38,805 nt of DNA from NCBI GenBank assembly GCA_022774085.1, contig JALFNZ010000106.1:1-38805 (forward strand), in the 5' to 3' direction. This stretch comes from Bacteroidales bacterium. Its GTDB lineage: Bacteria; Bacteroidota; Bacteroidia; Bacteroidales; UBA932. The notes under the pieces were generated by a model, which ran no database searches, was not told where the DNA came from, and worked only from the letters and a program-made list of their open reading frames with translations. The translations under genes and the position numbers were made by a program. Of the stretch, positions 1 through 8,780 are shown piece after piece (the stretch's first letter is position 1; each line of letters begins with the position of its first letter).

Positions 1-1391
1 ATTTTAAATAGTCCGGATTCAAGTCCCTCCTTGGTATTGCTTTCTTTAAGGATTTCTTTCTTTGCAGTAAACGTAATGTCAAAATCCATCACGGTCTTGA
101 GTTTGGAGTCCTTTTCATTGACATTTGACTTTCTCTGCCACCATCCTGCGGCAGAATTGCGAGGATACCAACCTTCACCTACAATATTGAAATCAGGATA
201 TTCAGCTTCTATTTCTTCACACCAACGTGTCATGAAATCATAGTCGGCATATGGGTATGTATCCATCCTGATTCCATCAATACGGGAATACTCAATCCAC
301 CATATACTATTCTGTATTAAATAATTAGCTAAATGCCTATTCTTCTGGTTCAAGTCAGGCATACCTGCTGAGAACCATCCGTTAACAAGTATGTCCTTTT
401 CTGACTGAGGAGCATGAGGGTCCATGAGCACCCATTTGTAATGGGTTGTATTCTGCAATGATGATGGTGATTTGACACTGATTGATATCAATTTGTCCTT
501 CTCTTCCTGGGATAGGGCCTGATATTCTTCAACAGTGGCAGGGAACTGGATTTTTTCGCGCCTTCCACGGAATTGATTCATCATCTGTTGAGGATTATTC
601 CTCAACTCTGCTATCTTTTCTGCATACCAGTTCTGATTGAACCAGTCCGATGACGGGATGTCATCAATCCACCAGTGATTGACACCTGAATGATTGAATA
701 TCATGTCCATGACCACTTTTATCCCTTTATCATGGGCAGTTTCAATCATCTGACAATATTCTTCATTGGATCCCAACCTTGGGTCCACCAAATAATAGTC
801 AGAAATCGCATATCCATGAGATTGGCCTCCCTTGTTGAATTGTACAGGATTGAGCCATATTGCGGTAACTCCAAGTTCATTGATATAATCAAGATGGTCA
901 ACGATTCCCTGGATGTCACCGCCATGTCTTCCTCCACCCTGCCTGTTCACCTGATATCCGTCAAGAACATCATTGTCCGGATTGCCGTTGGCGAAACGGT
1001 CCGGCATAATAAGGTATAGAACATCCTTTGAAGAGAATCCCATTGCGCCTTCTTTTGAATTGCGCTCTTTCAATTCAAAATCTTTGCTTATTGATTTCCT
1101 TCCATTGCGAAATTCAAAATTGAGTTTTCCAGGATTGGCATCAGGAGCAATATCAAGATATACAATCAGATAGTTCGGATTTTCAAGTGTACAAACTTCC
1201 TTGATACGCACTCCGTCATAGTCTTTCATGGAAAACTGGGATGTGGAAATGGCTTCGCCATAGAACATAATTTGCAGTTCACGATTCTTCATTCCAGTGT
1301 ACCAGAACGGAGGGTCCATTCTCTCAATGGAGACGGCACCGGATAAAGTGCAAAAGAAAAGGCTGATTAGCGCAAATAATATACGTTTCAT
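1..1391 (-). CDS. susA: GH13 neopullulanase, SusA-like (3' part outside window)
   Basis: Probable periplasmic alpha-amylase-family enzyme that cuts maltodextrins or pullulan. The reading frame is open from the ATG at 1391 to the window edge, about 463 codons, so the C-terminal part is missing. It starts with a signal peptide (MKRILFALISLFFC...), then a cyclomaltodextrinase-type N-domain with IERMDPPFWYTGMKN, then the GH13 barrel: MPDRFANG, HGGDIQGI, WLNPV, VVMDMIFNHSG, the nucleophile region GIRMDTYPY and the acid/base region VGEGWY. These segments closely follow what I remember of Bacteroides SusA. It lies 54 bp downstream of the susD-like gene on the same strand, so it is probably the third gene of the operon. 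A hairpin sits in that gap. Family assignment is strong; exact substrate is inferred. Confidence 0.9.
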   Translation of the reverse strand, partial: MKRILFALISLFFCTLSGAVSIERMDPPFWYTGMKNRELQIMFYGEAISTSQFSMKDYDGVRIKEVCTLENPNYLIVYLDIAPDANPGKLNFEFRNGRKSISKDFELKERNSKEGAMGFSSKDVLYLIMPDRFANGNPDNDVLDGYQVNRQGGGRHGGDIQGIVDHLDYINELGVTAIWLNPVQFNKGGQSHGYAISDYYLVDPRLGSNEEYCQMIETAHDKGIKVVMDMIFNHSGVNHWWIDDIPSSDWFNQNWYAEKIAELRNNPQQMMNQFRGRREKIQFPATVEEYQALSQEEKDKLISISVKSPSSLQNTTHYKWVLMDPHAPQSEKDILVNGWFSAGMPDLNQKNRHLANYLIQNSIWWIEYSRIDGIRMDTYPYADYDFMTRWCEEIEAEYPDFNIVGEGWYPRNSAAGWWQRKSNVNEKDSKLKTVMDFDITFTAKKEILKESNTKEGLESGLFK

Positions 1392-1406
1392 AAGATGTTC
1401 ATATAA

Positions 1407-1429
1407 GGGGAGTTGATTGCCAACTCCCC
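1407..1429. other. Intercistronic hairpin between susD-like and GH13 genes
   Basis: Perfect 9-bp inverted repeat GGGGAGTTG / CAACTCCCC with loop ATTGC. No T-run follows on the minus strand, so it is more likely an mRNA-stabilising or attenuating structure than a full terminator. The position after susD could help keep susCD mRNA more abundant than the enzyme mRNA (inference). Confidence 0.5.
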
Positions 1430-1445
1430 ATTCATCAATCAATTA

Positions 1446-3422
1446 TCAATAATTAGGGTTCTGAACAAGGCCTGGGTTAGCATTCAAGGCACGCTGTGGA
1501 ACTGGGAACCATTCGTATTTCCTGTCGCGTTTTGCCGGAAGGTCATATCCAACCTCTGTTGCTCTTCCGAAGAACCACCATTGTCCCTGGGTAAACTTGT
1601 CGAAGCGACGAAGGTCTGTACGACGACGATGGCCCTCATCAAAGAATTCAAGTCCCCATTCGCTCAACATTCTGTCCATGTCAAATGCATCAGAGAATCC
1701 TCTTGGCGCCTGATCTTTTGCGGGACCGAGTACTCGTCCGTTTACTGTTGATGAACCATTCCAGTCACTTGATGAGAAGTATCTCTGACGTACTTTGTTC
1801 ACCCACTCTTTCGCCTGAGCAGCATTGCCTTCTCTAAGCAGGCACTCTGCATAAGTGTAGTACACTTCAGCAAGTCTGAACTCAACTACATCAGCATCGG
1901 CCATCGTCTTGCCGGATGCAATCGGATAATATGGATATTTTGTGGCGCGGAGACCACTGTTGCTTTCTCCCCAGCGAGGATTCTCAACTATCTGAAGAGG
2001 GTGATTACCTTTGCCTCTGAAGTTTCCGATCTGGTCAACATACACATTGAACATTCCGGCACGGTCTGCATCACCATTCTGGACATCACCACGGCCATAA
2101 TCGTTCCTGATGACACCATCCATGAATAATCCACCCCAGTCAGTGAGGTCTCCACTCTTGTCAGCATTGTTATATGGAGCTACGAGACGGATGTCACGAG
2201 GGTCGAACCTTTCACGTACTGCTCCAAGTTTGTCACCATACTTTGCGTCAAGGAAGCAGACAGCTTTTTCACGGTCATACATTTCGGCAATCACTGTTGA
2301 TTTGTATTTCTCAGTAATCTTCTTGATCGTTCCGTCTGCCCTATAGGTAGTGTCATATCCGACAACGACATTTTCCACACACTGTGAATAGAAGTCACTG
2401 CTATTGTCAAACGAAGGTGTGACAGCGCAGCAGTTCCATCCCGAATGCACGTTCTCGGTATTGAAGAACTGGGCATATACATAGTTCATGAAAGGGCCGT
2501 TTCGCATATTGGTTGACTTTGTATTGTAAACCCTGTCAGAACTGAATGCAAAAACAATCTCAGGACACTCGGTATCGTTGTTTGCTGAATATATCGACTG
2601 ATATTTTGGTGCTATTGAATATGAGCCATACTTACCGTCAATGATATCCTTTGCAAGCATCTTGCACTCATCGAATTTAGGCTCTCCAGTGAAAATCTCA
2701 GAGTTGAGAAGGATTCTCATCTTGATCATCCTGTTCATAGCCTGATTACACCTGTTGACAGAACCATTTACAGGCAACTGTTCACAAACAGCATCAAGTT
2801 CGCTAATCATCCAGTCACAAATCTTGCGGCAACCATCTTCAAAAGAGGAACCTTTCATGGCTGATTCAGGAAGAATGCTGGTATCTGTGCTGGTAGTAAG
2901 AGGGATTGTACCTCCGAACACCTCAAATACATTATAATAGCAATATACCCTGAAAGTCCTGATTTCTGCTATATATGCGTTGAATTTTTCCTGTGTAAGA
3001 TTGACTCCAGATGCACCTACGGTTTCCATATCAGCCAGGAAGTTGTTGCAGAGGCCAATCGCTGACCATCCTTTGTTCCAAATCTGGTTGACATAGTTTG
3101 CCTCCGGAGTCCAAGTATGAGTCGAGAGCACGAACTTGTCACCGCCATCCCAGCCCCAGCTGCCTCCATTCCATGAACGCCATGAAATCTGGTCTGCCGA
3201 AAGCTCCTGTGCGTACCAATAATGCTCTGAAAGATCACCCTGCTCCTGGGCATATATATTGGAGATCACCTGTTTTACAGCTGTCTCATTAGTAAGATAT
3301 GAAGAAGCGGAAAGCAAAGTATGCGGTTTCTCTTCCATATCAAAACAACTTGTAACGGCAAGGCCGGCTATCAGAAGTCCCAAGCCTTTTCCTACTATAT
3401 TCTTATACATTGTTATTCTCAT
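1446..3422 (-). CDS. SusD-like outer-membrane glycan-binding lipoprotein
   Basis: Surface lipoprotein of the RagB/SusD family that captures glycan and feeds its SusC partner. The N-terminus has a lipoprotein signal ending LAVTSC (Cys 26 from this start; Cys 22 if the second Met, at 3410, is used). The body has the SusD pattern: helical TPR-like N-half (NQIWNKGWSAIGLCNNFL, AEIRTFRVYCYYNVFEVFGGTIPL) and a C-terminal segment with DADVVEFRLAEVYYTYAECL and WGLEFFDEGHRRRTDLRRF. At 658 residues it is longer than starch SusD (about 550). It begins 8 bp after the susC-like stop, so the two are co-transcribed. The GH13 neighbour suggests alpha-glucan as ligand, but the ligand cannot be read from the sequence. 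Confidence 0.93.
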   Translation of the reverse strand: MRITMYKNIVGKGLGLLIAGLAVTSCFDMEEKPHTLLSASSYLTNETAVKQVISNIYAQEQGDLSEHYWYAQELSADQISWRSWNGGSWGWDGGDKFVLSTHTWTPEANYVNQIWNKGWSAIGLCNNFLADMETVGASGVNLTQEKFNAYIAEIRTFRVYCYYNVFEVFGGTIPLTTSTDTSILPESAMKGSSFEDGCRKICDWMISELDAVCEQLPVNGSVNRCNQAMNRMIKMRILLNSEIFTGEPKFDECKMLAKDIIDGKYGSYSIAPKYQSIYSANNDTECPEIVFAFSSDRVYNTKSTNMRNGPFMNYVYAQFFNTENVHSGWNCCAVTPSFDNSSDFYSQCVENVVVGYDTTYRADGTIKKITEKYKSTVIAEMYDREKAVCFLDAKYGDKLGAVRERFDPRDIRLVAPYNNADKSGDLTDWGGLFMDGVIRNDYGRGDVQNGDADRAGMFNVYVDQIGNFRGKGNHPLQIVENPRWGESNSGLRATKYPYYPIASGKTMADADVVEFRLAEVYYTYAECLLREGNAAQAKEWVNKVRQRYFSSSDWNGSSTVNGRVLGPAKDQAPRGFSDAFDMDRMLSEWGLEFFDEGHRRRTDLRRFDKFTQGQWWFFGRATEVGYDLPAKRDRKYEWFPVPQRALNANPGLVQNPNY

Positions 3423-3430
3423 TTATGTGA

Positions 3431-6394
3431 TTAGAATCGTGCTGAAATTCCAAGTGTAATGGTTGAAGTGTACAAATTGGCTGTACTTGCAATACCAGGG
3501 GTGAGTCCTACTGAAGATACCGTTGACGGATCGACACCTGTAAATCCTGTAAGGGTGAACAGGTTTGTCGCAGCAAGATAGATGTTCAAACTTTCAAAAC
3601 CAGCTTTGTTCTGCTTGAACTTGAAATCACGTCCTACAGAAACTTTCTCCAGTTTGAACCAGTCACCTTTCTCAAGATAGAATGAGTTCAGATAATCATT
3701 GTCAGCAGTCAGGTGAGCATATTTTGTATATGCACTCCTGAGCAGGTTGTCAGATGTAGAACCAGGGAGTCCATAGGTCTGAAGTTGCGAGTTCCAAATA
3801 TCCATTCCAGCAAGTCCACGGCCATTGATTGTGAGGTTCCACTGTTTGTATCTTAAAGACAGATAGATAGAGAAACTGTGTTTAGGAAGGGTATTACCGA
3901 TAACCACTTTATCATCGTCAACGCAACTTGTCTTTGATGCCGTGCCGCCATCAGCTGTATAATGGAGAATCTGTCCTTCTTCATTATAACCGGCATATTT
4001 GTAACCCCTGAGGGTACCGATTCTTGTGCCTTCTTCCAGACGGAAACGATATTCACTGCTTCCCAAAGTTCCGAGCGATCCGAGGTCAACATATGAAGCT
4101 GCATATACATCATTACCTATGCTTCTGAGGAACGCATCGCTGTATGAATAAGTACCTCCGACACTGTAGCTCCAGTTCTTTCCAATTTTGTCGCTCCAGT
4201 TCAATGCAATCTCAACACCGCGGTTCTGTGTGGAACCAAGGTTGAGCTGTATTGTTGAATATACATAAGGTGGCTGTGGAGCAGTGTAAGTATAAAGCAA
4301 GTTCTCTGAACGACGGTCAAAGTACTCGATGGAACCTGTAAATCTGCGGTTGAAGAGTTCAAAATCAACACCATAGTCATAAACAACAGCTGTTTCCCAT
4401 CCAAGGTTAGGGTTGGAGTTTCTGGTTATACCATAGCCACCTACCCATTCGCCATCCATGAAATAGTTGCTTCCCTTTGAACTGTATGTGGCGAGAGATG
4501 CATAGTCATCACCTGCATTTCGGCCAGTGACTCCATATGATGCACGGATTCTCAGATTGTCAAGCCATGACTTTGTAGAATCCATGAAGCCCATGTTGGA
4601 TATGGTCCATGCAGCGGACACTGCAGGGAAGTAACCATATTTGCGATTCTTACCGAATTTTGAGCTACCCTCGTAACGGAGTGATGCCGTTGCTGTAATG
4701 AGGTCATTCCATGAATAAGTAACACGGCCGAATACACCTGCAAGCTTATTGAAAGTTTTGCTTGAGCCCATGCTTGCAAGACCTTTGCCCAGATATGTAC
4801 CTGATGCCATATTGTACCAGAGGAACTGGTCATATTGGAAGTCCTTGTTGGTCATATTGTGGCTCTCACCATCATACTGTGTATAAGAATAACCCGCAAC
4901 TGCTTTAAGGTTATGTTTCTTGATGCTCATGTTGTAATTGACCATCCATTCGAAATTCATATTCAGGCTGTGGCTGTTCTTGATGGTAGCCGAACCTGCA
5001 TAGTCATTCCACATCTGGCATGTTTGCATGATGGATGGAGTATAACTATATTCATTCGTCGAACGGTAACCGGCAGAAATAGCGGCATTGGTTGTGAGCT
5101 GATGATTCAAATTCTTGAACAGAGTGACTTTGAGATCCTCCTGCCAGTTGATGGAAAGATTATGGCTCTTGTTGGTAGGGAGCTGGTTGTTCTCTACTGA
5201 GTTTGTCGCTCCGGTTGAGTGAGTAGGCCAGAAATATCCGGTAGGGGTAGTTTCATCATAAACCGGACGAGTCGGGTTCATGAACCAGGCTCCCACGAGG
5301 CTGCCGCTGTTGCCACGATTCAAATTCGCCCTCACACTCGCATTTGTAGTCAACTCAACAATGTCATTGAAGAATTTCTGATTCATGACAAATCTTGCCC
5401 TATAAGCCTCTCTCTCATTGTTTTTATACAACTGATTATTGCGAGTATAGTTAAGGGAAAGATTATAGTTGCTCTTCGCAGTTGAACCTGCAAAGGTGAT
5501 ATGCTGGTTCAAATCATAAGTAGGTTTATCGTTGCGGAGGGCTTTCCAATAGGCTTTCTCTTCCCTTCCACCGTAATCTGTCTTATTTCTTCCTGTTTCC
5601 TGGTTCATGGTCAGCCATTCATCCAGTCCATATACATCCGGCATCTTGTGAAGAGCCTGAATTGCGAAGTAGCTGTCATAGGTGACTCTTACCTTTCCTG
5701 CAGCTCCTGCACCCTTCTTAGTTGTAACCAAGACTACACCATTTGCACCCCTTGTACCATAAATTGCAGCTGATGCTCCGTCTTTGAGTACCGAGATTGA
5801 TTCGATATCCTGGGTCGAAACATCACTGAGCGAAGCTCCCGCAACACCATCGATGACAACCAGCGGAGAGTTGCCGCCGTTGATTGAAGTTGCACCACGA
5901 ATCTGGAAAGAACTGCTTTTTCCGTCTGCTGAGACATCGATGTTCAATCCTGCGACTTTTCCGACAAGAAGTTGCATAGGATCTCCTGCAGCCGCCTTGT
6001 TGAAGTCTTCAGCACCGACACTGACAACTGACGACGAAATCTCCTTTTTGCTCAAAGAACCGTAACCTACCACGACTGTCTCTTCAAGCATTTCGGTATC
6101 CAGCTGAAGAACGATGGAAGCGGGAAGTTGTGAGGCAATGAAAGAAACGGTTTTATAGCCTATCGAGCTGATTTCCACTACAGCAGTCGGGCCACTGACC
6201 TTTAGGATATAATCACCATCGGCACCTGTTGATGTTCCGTTGGTTGTTCCACGTTCAAGAACAGTAGCTCCAACCATAGGTCCGGTTTCATCCAGTACCA
6301 TACCTTTTACTTCATACCCACCTTGTGCGTATGAAGCCCATGACATTGCAAAACTTAATGCAATACCAATCAGAATAGTTGTAATTTGTTTCAT
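3431..6394 (-). CDS. SusC-like TonB-dependent outer-membrane transporter
   Basis: TonB-dependent receptor of the SusC/RagA family, which imports oligosaccharides across the outer membrane with the SusD lid. I chose the ATG at 6394 (MKQITTILIGIALSFAMSWASYAQ), which gives a clean signal peptide; an in-frame Met 33 bp upstream adds a hydrophilic extension. After the signal comes a carboxypeptidase-regulatory-like domain (about residues 25-100: YEVKGMVLDETGPMVGATV), the EETVVVGYGSLSKKEIS plug start, the plug with QIRGATSINGGNSPLVVIDG and VLKDGASAAIYGTRGANGV, then a long beta-barrel ending in GISARF with the C-terminal aromatic. Length is 987 aa, normal for the family. First gene of the Sus-like operon, divergent from the sensor kinase. 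Confidence 0.95.
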   Translation of the reverse strand: MKQITTILIGIALSFAMSWASYAQGGYEVKGMVLDETGPMVGATVLERGTTNGTSTGADGDYILKVSGPTAVVEISSIGYKTVSFIASQLPASIVLQLDTEMLEETVVVGYGSLSKKEISSSVVSVGAEDFNKAAAGDPMQLLVGKVAGLNIDVSADGKSSSFQIRGATSINGGNSPLVVIDGVAGASLSDVSTQDIESISVLKDGASAAIYGTRGANGVVLVTTKKGAGAAGKVRVTYDSYFAIQALHKMPDVYGLDEWLTMNQETGRNKTDYGGREEKAYWKALRNDKPTYDLNQHITFAGSTAKSNYNLSLNYTRNNQLYKNNEREAYRARFVMNQKFFNDIVELTTNASVRANLNRGNSGSLVGAWFMNPTRPVYDETTPTGYFWPTHSTGATNSVENNQLPTNKSHNLSINWQEDLKVTLFKNLNHQLTTNAAISAGYRSTNEYSYTPSIMQTCQMWNDYAGSATIKNSHSLNMNFEWMVNYNMSIKKHNLKAVAGYSYTQYDGESHNMTNKDFQYDQFLWYNMASGTYLGKGLASMGSSKTFNKLAGVFGRVTYSWNDLITATASLRYEGSSKFGKNRKYGYFPAVSAAWTISNMGFMDSTKSWLDNLRIRASYGVTGRNAGDDYASLATYSSKGSNYFMDGEWVGGYGITRNSNPNLGWETAVVYDYGVDFELFNRRFTGSIEYFDRRSENLLYTYTAPQPPYVYSTIQLNLGSTQNRGVEIALNWSDKIGKNWSYSVGGTYSYSDAFLRSIGNDVYAASYVDLGSLGTLGSSEYRFRLEEGTRIGTLRGYKYAGYNEEGQILHYTADGGTASKTSCVDDDKVVIGNTLPKHSFSIYLSLRYKQWNLTINGRGLAGMDIWNSQLQTYGLPGSTSDNLLRSAYTKYAHLTADNDYLNSFYLEKGDWFKLEKVSVGRDFKFKQNKAGFESLNIYLAATNLFTLTGFTGVDPSTVSSVGLTPGIASTANLYTSTITLGISARF

Positions 6395-6424
6395 AAACGA
6401 ACTGTATTGGTTATTTAGTTTGGT

Positions 6425-6432
6425 CAAAATTA
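6425..6432 (-). promoter_or_regulatory. Candidate -7 box for the Sus-like operon
   Basis: Minus-strand TAATTTTG fits the Bacteroidetes TAnnTTTG -7 element, about 30 bp before the susC-like start. I see no good TTTG at the usual upstream distance. This would suit a promoter that needs an activator, but a weak match could also be chance. Confidence 0.35.
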
Positions 6433-6486
6433 TGGAAACAAGCCCATCTTATTCCTTATATGAATGACTTGACGGCGACGAGTGGT

Positions 6487-6534
6487 TGAAATAAGAGGAT
6501 GAAATAAAATAAGTTTGAAATAATACTGAAATTA
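6487..6534. repeat. Cluster of GAAATAA direct repeats in the divergent intergenic region
   Basis: GAAATAA occurs at 6488, 6501 and 6517, with GAAATTA at 6528, each preceded by T. Spacings are 13, 16 and 11 bp. They lie between the Sus-like operon and the sensor kinase and overlap the kinase promoter -33 element, so they could be a regulator binding array. The region is AT-rich, so chance is possible. Confidence 0.4.
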
Positions 6535-6545
6535 ACATAGCTTTG
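6514..6545 (+). promoter_or_regulatory. Promoter of the sensor kinase gene
   Basis: TTTG at 6514-6517 and TAGCTTTG at 6538-6545 with a 20-bp spacer, a full match to the Bacteroidetes sigma-ABfr type promoter. The box ends 8 bp before the kinase ATG at 6554, so the transcript would be leaderless or nearly so. Confidence 0.6.
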
Positions 6546-6553
6546 TGAGCATT

Positions 6554-7915
6554 ATGAGAAACATCAGACATCATATCATCATTCATGGCTTTGCCATTCT
6601 TCATATCCTGGCCACACTTTTGAGCATTGTCTGGGGCATTGCCGACAGCAGATTGATTACTCCTCTCACCTTGCTCATGATCACCGTCCTCTGCATGGAA
6701 GACAGTGTCAGATTCAACATTTCTGCCGTTCTGATGATTATCGGCAATCTCGCCGGATATTTCATAGGGATGACATTGATGAGAGATGTGGGACATTTAT
6801 TCAACACATCTCCGGCAGTCAACGAAATGATCGGCACCTTCATCACAACTGAATTAATCGGCTGGGGAACAGTCTTATTATCATGGTCAACAGGCTCAAG
6901 ATTCAAAGTGAAGAAGACAGAGCATAGCCACAAGCATTACTTGCTGTCATTACTTATTGTCCTGTTCATCATATATTGTTTCCGGATTCTAATCAATATA
7001 CTGACAACCAACGGAGTCCTTGGCAAATATATCATTTATAAATACCTGACACACTATTTCAACAACAGCATACTGCTGGTCATCATCATTGTCGCATCAA
7101 TCTTTGTGGCCAGGACAATAGAATTGAAGATTCAGTCAACGCGCGGTAAAACTCTCTTCATCCTCGCGTCCATTCCTTGTATTTCTTTCATTGCTGCGTT
7201 CGGCTGCCAGGCATCTTATGCAAGGACAAAAGACCTTGAATTTCCTGACTGGTTTGAGTTCATCCGATATTTTATAGTTGGCTTGCTCCTGATATCCGGA
7301 CTGGTGGCATTGTTATACACAATCATGCTGTCAATCCAGACTAAACACGACGCAAGGAATACTGAATACAAGTACTTAAGTTTGAGAAATCAACTGAGTC
7401 CTCATTTTCTCATCAATTCCCTGAATGTCCTTAATGGTTTGATAGCCAGCGACAGAAAAGAGGATGCCGGACAATATATCTACAAACTTACCGACATTTA
7501 CCAATATCATCTGATGACAGAAGGGAAACATCTGATACCGTTATCTGAGGAAATCACCAATCTCCACAATTACATAGATTTACTGAATGTCAGATTCAAC
7601 AACAGCCTGAAAGTCACTATTGATATCAAACCGGAAGACTTGGATAAAAGCGTTGTACCATGTTCGATACAATTGCTTCTGGAAAACGCGGTGAAGCATA
7701 ATGCCGCAACTATCCGGAATCCGCTGGAAGTCAGCATAACTTCAAACGATGCAACGATTCAGGTATCCAATTCACTAATACCGCGTTTCAGTAAGCCTAA
7801 ATCAACCGGGGTGGGACTATCCTACATAAAAGAGCAATATAAGGCGACAACAGGGAATAATATCGTAATTGAAAAGGATGATACTTGTTTCACAGTAATA
7901 CTTCCATTGATATGA
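6554..7915 (+). CDS. LytS/YehU-type membrane sensor histidine kinase
   Basis: Membrane-bound histidine kinase that should phosphorylate the LytTR regulator encoded next. The N-terminal 250 residues contain about eight hydrophobic helices (for example FAILHILATLLSIVWGIA and FIVGLLLISGLVALLYTIML). A short linker leads to the His_kinase domain with the family signature QLSPHFLINSLNVLNGL, phospho-acceptor His about residue 284. The C-terminal ATPase part has LLENAVKHN (N box) and GVGLSYIKEQY (G box). There is no obvious periplasmic sensor domain, so the signal is probably sensed within or near the membrane. I used ATG 6554; an in-frame GTG at 6545 lies inside the promoter box. Its stop overlaps the next start (ATGA). 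Divergence from the susC-like operon suggests, but does not prove, control of it. Confidence 0.92.
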   Translation: MRNIRHHIIIHGFAILHILATLLSIVWGIADSRLITPLTLLMITVLCMEDSVRFNISAVLMIIGNLAGYFIGMTLMRDVGHLFNTSPAVNEMIGTFITTELIGWGTVLLSWSTGSRFKVKKTEHSHKHYLLSLLIVLFIIYCFRILINILTTNGVLGKYIIYKYLTHYFNNSILLVIIIVASIFVARTIELKIQSTRGKTLFILASIPCISFIAAFGCQASYARTKDLEFPDWFEFIRYFIVGLLLISGLVALLYTIMLSIQTKHDARNTEYKYLSLRNQLSPHFLINSLNVLNGLIASDRKEDAGQYIYKLTDIYQYHLMTEGKHLIPLSEEITNLHNYIDLLNVRFNNSLKVTIDIKPEDLDKSVVPCSIQLLLENAVKHNAATIRNPLEVSITSNDATIQVSNSLIPRFSKPKSTGVGLSYIKEQYKATTGNNIVIEKDDTCFTVILPLI

Positions 7916-8673
7916 ATGTTTTCATAATTGAGAATGAGACCATTGCAGTAGAGCAGTTGGAAAGGATGCTGGTCAAACTGATTCCGAATATCAACATTGT
8001 CAATACCAGCGGAAGCGTAAGGGAATGCATTGACTGGTTTTCCAACCCACAAAATTCTGCTGATCTGGTATTCATGGATGTGGAACTTTCTGACGGCAAC
8101 TGTTTCGATATTCTTGATGAAGTTGACATCAATGTTCCTATAATAATCACTACAGTATATGACACCTATGCCATCAAGGCATTTGAGGTGAATTCCGTTG
8201 ACTATATTCTAAAGCCTATCAAGGAAGAAAATTTGAAAATTGCGATTTCAAAATCGCTGAAAAACTATCGTGGGACAGACATCGGCAATATAATAAATGC
8301 ACTGGCACAAGGATATTTCGGCAATGACAACATCTCAAGGAAAAGATTCCTTGTCAGAATAAATTCCCAGATATTCCCTGTTCTTCACAGCGATATCTCC
8401 TATGTCTTCTCGATGAACAAGAGCAATGTAATCGTAACGAAGGACGGCAGGCATCTTGTAATTGAAAAATCAATCAACGAAATGGAATCGGTTCTTGACA
8501 AACATGATTTCTTCCGGATTTCCCGAAGTTGCATCATTGCCAGGAGTTGCATTTCCGACTGGTTCAAAGTCCATGGCCTGAAATATCGCATAAACATGGT
8601 TCCCGAGCCGGATTTCCTGATTGAAGTGAGTATGACCCGTTCCGAAAAATTTCTGAAATGGATTCAATCATAG
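7912..8673 (+). CDS. LytTR-family response regulator
   Basis: Two-domain response regulator of 253 aa. The receiver domain spans about residues 1-120, with the phospho-acceptor Asp 56 in VFMDVELSDG, switch Thr in IIITTVYDTY and the conserved Lys in VDYILKPIKEENL. The C-terminal LytTR DNA-binding domain covers about 145-250 (RKRFLVRINSQIFPVLHSDI, then DFFRISRSCIIARSCI). The start was placed at 7912 because the ATG overlaps the kinase TGA, a coupling usual for such pairs. The N-terminal acidic pocket reads IIENE rather than the common VDDE, so one of the two Mg-binding acids is replaced by Asn. Probable target: the divergent Sus-like operon or its own promoter. Confidence 0.92.
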   Translation: MNVFIIENETIAVEQLERMLVKLIPNINIVNTSGSVRECIDWFSNPQNSADLVFMDVELSDGNCFDILDEVDINVPIIITTVYDTYAIKAFEVNSVDYILKPIKEENLKIAISKSLKNYRGTDIGNIINALAQGYFGNDNISRKRFLVRINSQIFPVLHSDISYVFSMNKSNVIVTKDGRHLVIEKSINEMESVLDKHDFFRISRSCIIARSCISDWFKVHGLKYRINMVPEPDFLIEVSMTRSEKFLKWIQS

Positions 8674-8689
8674 TTTTTGTCCATAAAGT

Positions 8690-8720
8690 TTTGTTTATTT
8701 TCATTTTATATGTATCTTTG
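8690..8720 (+). promoter_or_regulatory. Promoter of rpsO
   Basis: TTTG at 8690-8693 and TATCTTTG at 8713-8720, spacer 19 bp. A full match to the Bacteroidetes consensus, 60 bp before the rpsO ATG. Confidence 0.65.
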
Positions 8721-8727
8721 CGCCCGC

Positions 8728-8747
8728 TTTTGCCCTCTATGGCAAAA
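8728..8747 (+). promoter_or_regulatory. Hairpin in the rpsO leader, candidate S15 operator
   Basis: Perfect 7-bp stem TTTTGCC / GGCAAAA with loop CTCTAT, within the first 30 bases of the predicted transcript. S15 is known to repress its own mRNA through leader structures in several bacteria. Whether this hairpin does that here is inference. Confidence 0.35.
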
Positions 8748-8780
8748 GGTTGTTTATTAACCCTCTAAACTTTTTTCACT

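Noticed and set aside
6395..6427. Longer start for the susC-like gene
   Set aside because: The extension is polar and spoils the signal peptide that begins at 6394. The candidate -7 box overlaps it.
8688..8720. The rpsO promoter region as an attachment site
   Set aside because: It is fully explained as a Bacteroidetes promoter and no integrase or duplication is near.
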